Shown here: positions 5,186 to 6,205 of the stretch, in pieces | Layout of the letters: each line of letters starts with the position of its first letter | How positions within the stretch are numbered: the stretch's first letter is position 1 | DNA from: Nitrososphaerota archaeon | GTDB lineage: Archaea; Thermoproteota; Nitrososphaeria; Nitrososphaerales; CADDZS01 | Length of the DNA stretch: 6,205 bases | NCBI GenBank assembly: GCA_027886795.1 | Contig: JAPCJU010000074.1 | Coordinates: 1-6,205, forward strand | Direction of reading: 5' to 3' | Position numbers and translations under genes: made by a program | The notes under the pieces: generated by a model | What the model saw: the letters and a program-made list of their open reading frames with translations, nothing else | Told to the model about the DNA's origin: nothing | The model's database searches: none

Positions 5186-6205
5186 CTAGGACGCTGCAAG
5201 GCCCGATGCACTGGATGCGAGTCCAGATACCGAAGCTATTGACGAAATGCTACCACCTGCGAAGACAAGGTATCCGGTGATCGACGCGCCGTTGTGCACG
5301 TAGAGGAACCCGCTGTTTTGGCTGAACGCCATGTCAAGCGCCGGTATTGCAGTATGAGCAGCGACAGAGCTAAAGAGTGTCAACCCGCCATTGTTCGAAA
5401 CTTTGAAAGTCGATATTGTTCCGGCGTGCGCGTTCGTCGTGTACGCAAAGCGACCGGTGCTATCGACCAAGAGCCAGCAAGGCGCCAATCCAAAAGTGGG
5501 AATTGCTCCGCTGATGATCCTCAGCTGTCCCTGGGAAGAAACGAAGTACGAGGACACCGTGTTCGTTGCGGCCTCTGAAACCAACAGGTTTCCATCATTG
5601 TTGAACGCAAACCCGTATGGTCCTGATCCTGCAGACGTTTGGTTATTCGGCGCGTCGGCGACCCCACTCTTATCAACCGTATACGTATCTAACGTGTTCG
5701 TGCCCTTCTCAGTCACAACGAGAACGTTTCCATAAGGGTTGAAGCCAATCTGTTCTGGAGAAGGAGCTAATGCACCGCTCAAGGGCTGCTTTGATCCGCT
5801 CATGAATTTCAGCACGCCAGAACTGCTCAGCTGGAATCCAGCAATATTTCCAGAACCCGCGGCATCAAGAACGTAGACAAGGTTTCCGTGCACGGCCAAG
5901 CTTATCGGATCAGTTCCATGCGAGCTCGCCTTGCTTACGAATGCCAGAGTCGTTCCCTGGACTTTGAATACTGAGATTTCGTTGCTCCCCGCATCAACTA
6001 CCAAGAGCCAGTGGCCGTCCGAAGTTAGCACCACAGCCCCCTGACTTCCAAGACCCGCTCCGGTCCCCAATCCATGCGTTGACACTGAACCCAAAGAGGT
6101 CAGCGAGCCGTCCGAAGCTCTCGCATAGACCCAGACGTTGTTCCCAGATACAGAATTGTCAATTATGTAGACCGCTCCTGCTACTCCGCTCGAAGCAGAG
6201 ACAGA
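5186..6205 (-). CDS. Beta-propeller protein (lactonase / YncE-like), N-terminus beyond the window
   Basis: The minus-strand frame is open from the right edge to a TAG at 5186-5188, giving at least 339 residues. A TTG at 6092-6094 could be read as a start. However, the 37 codons upstream of it (AGAVYIIDNSVSGNNVWVYA, then RASDGSLTSLGS) continue the family pattern, so the true start and any signal peptide lie outside. The protein is built of repeats of about 45-50 residues with the form V-hydrophobic-D/N-x(2-4)-N-x-I-S-x-F/Y-x-V followed by G-L/V-L. Examples are VVDAGSNEISVFKV, VVTEKGTNTLDTYTVDKSG and YTTNAHAGTISTFKVSNNGG. This is the seven-bladed propeller of the 6-phosphogluconolactonase/YncE group (PF10282-like). 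Many such proteins are secreted and have no proven enzyme activity, so 'lactonase' is only a family name. High Ser/Gly/Ala and low charge suit an exported protein. Line 5761-5820 has 32 G/C of 60. The C-terminus (SGLASSASGLAAS) is complete. Confidence 0.85.
   Translation of the reverse strand, partial: SVSASSGVAGAVYIIDNSVSGNNVWVYARASDGSLTSLGSVSTHGLGTGAGLGSQGAVVLTSDGHWLLVVDAGSNEISVFKVQGTTLAFVSKASSHGTDPISLAVHGNLVYVLDAAGSGNIAGFQLSSSGVLKFMSGSKQPLSGALAPSPEQIGFNPYGNVLVVTEKGTNTLDTYTVDKSGVADAPNNQTSAGSGPYGFAFNNDGNLLVSEAATNTVSSYFVSSQGQLRIISGAIPTFGLAPCWLLVDSTGRFAYTTNAHAGTISTFKVSNNGGLTLFSSVAAHTAIPALDMAFSQNSGFLYVHNGASITGYLVFAGGSISSIASVSGLASSASGLAAS

Noticed and set aside
1..6205. tRNA genes, CRISPR array, insertion-sequence ends
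   Set aside because: I saw no T-loop/acceptor combination, no regularly spaced repeats and no transposase gene or terminal repeats of an element.

Overview
The window looks like a chromosomal segment of an archaeon. Three things point that way. Start regions mostly lack Shine-Dalgarno sequences and in places carry TATA-like boxes about 25 bases upstream of the start codon, as in leaderless archaeal transcripts. At least one gene can only begin at TTG. A free-standing B3/B4-domain protein and a Fic protein of a type I associate with archaea are both present. A soil or acidic-environment member of the Nitrososphaeria/Thermoproteota or a relative fits, but this is inference; there is no rRNA or other lineage marker.

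Layout. At the left edge is the 3' part of an unrecognised gene (1-507), then a small orphan protein of 85 aa (579-836) and a stretch of about 240 bases without a convincing gene. Next come a GC-rich, bacterial-looking flavin-dependent luciferase-like oxidoreductase (1074-2108), a DUF1801/YdhG-like protein with a clear TATA box (2184-2567), and a B3/B4 tRNA-editing-like protein starting at TTG (2603-3256). A structured intergenic region follows. It holds a possible T-rich terminator, a short direct repeat with 21-bp spacing, and a perfect 11-bp inverted repeat whose right arm lies against the start of a Fic adenylyltransferase gene (3522-4436). After that is a PaaI-type hotdog thioesterase (4552-5001). 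It converges on a beta-propeller (lactonase/YncE-like) gene on the minus strand, which runs off the right edge (5186-6205). Between the two is a good minus-strand hairpin plus oligo-T terminator.

The genes do not form an obvious single pathway. DUF1801 and B3/B4 are close enough (35 bp) to be co-transcribed; the rest look like single-gene units. The oxidoreductase and the propeller gene are richer in GC than the Fic gene (hand counts on single 60-base lines: 37/60, 32/60 and 21/60), which suggests a mosaic of acquired and resident genes. I did not find a convincing new multi-gene system. The most interesting signal is the inverted repeat at the Fic promoter, which may mark dedicated regulation of that gene.
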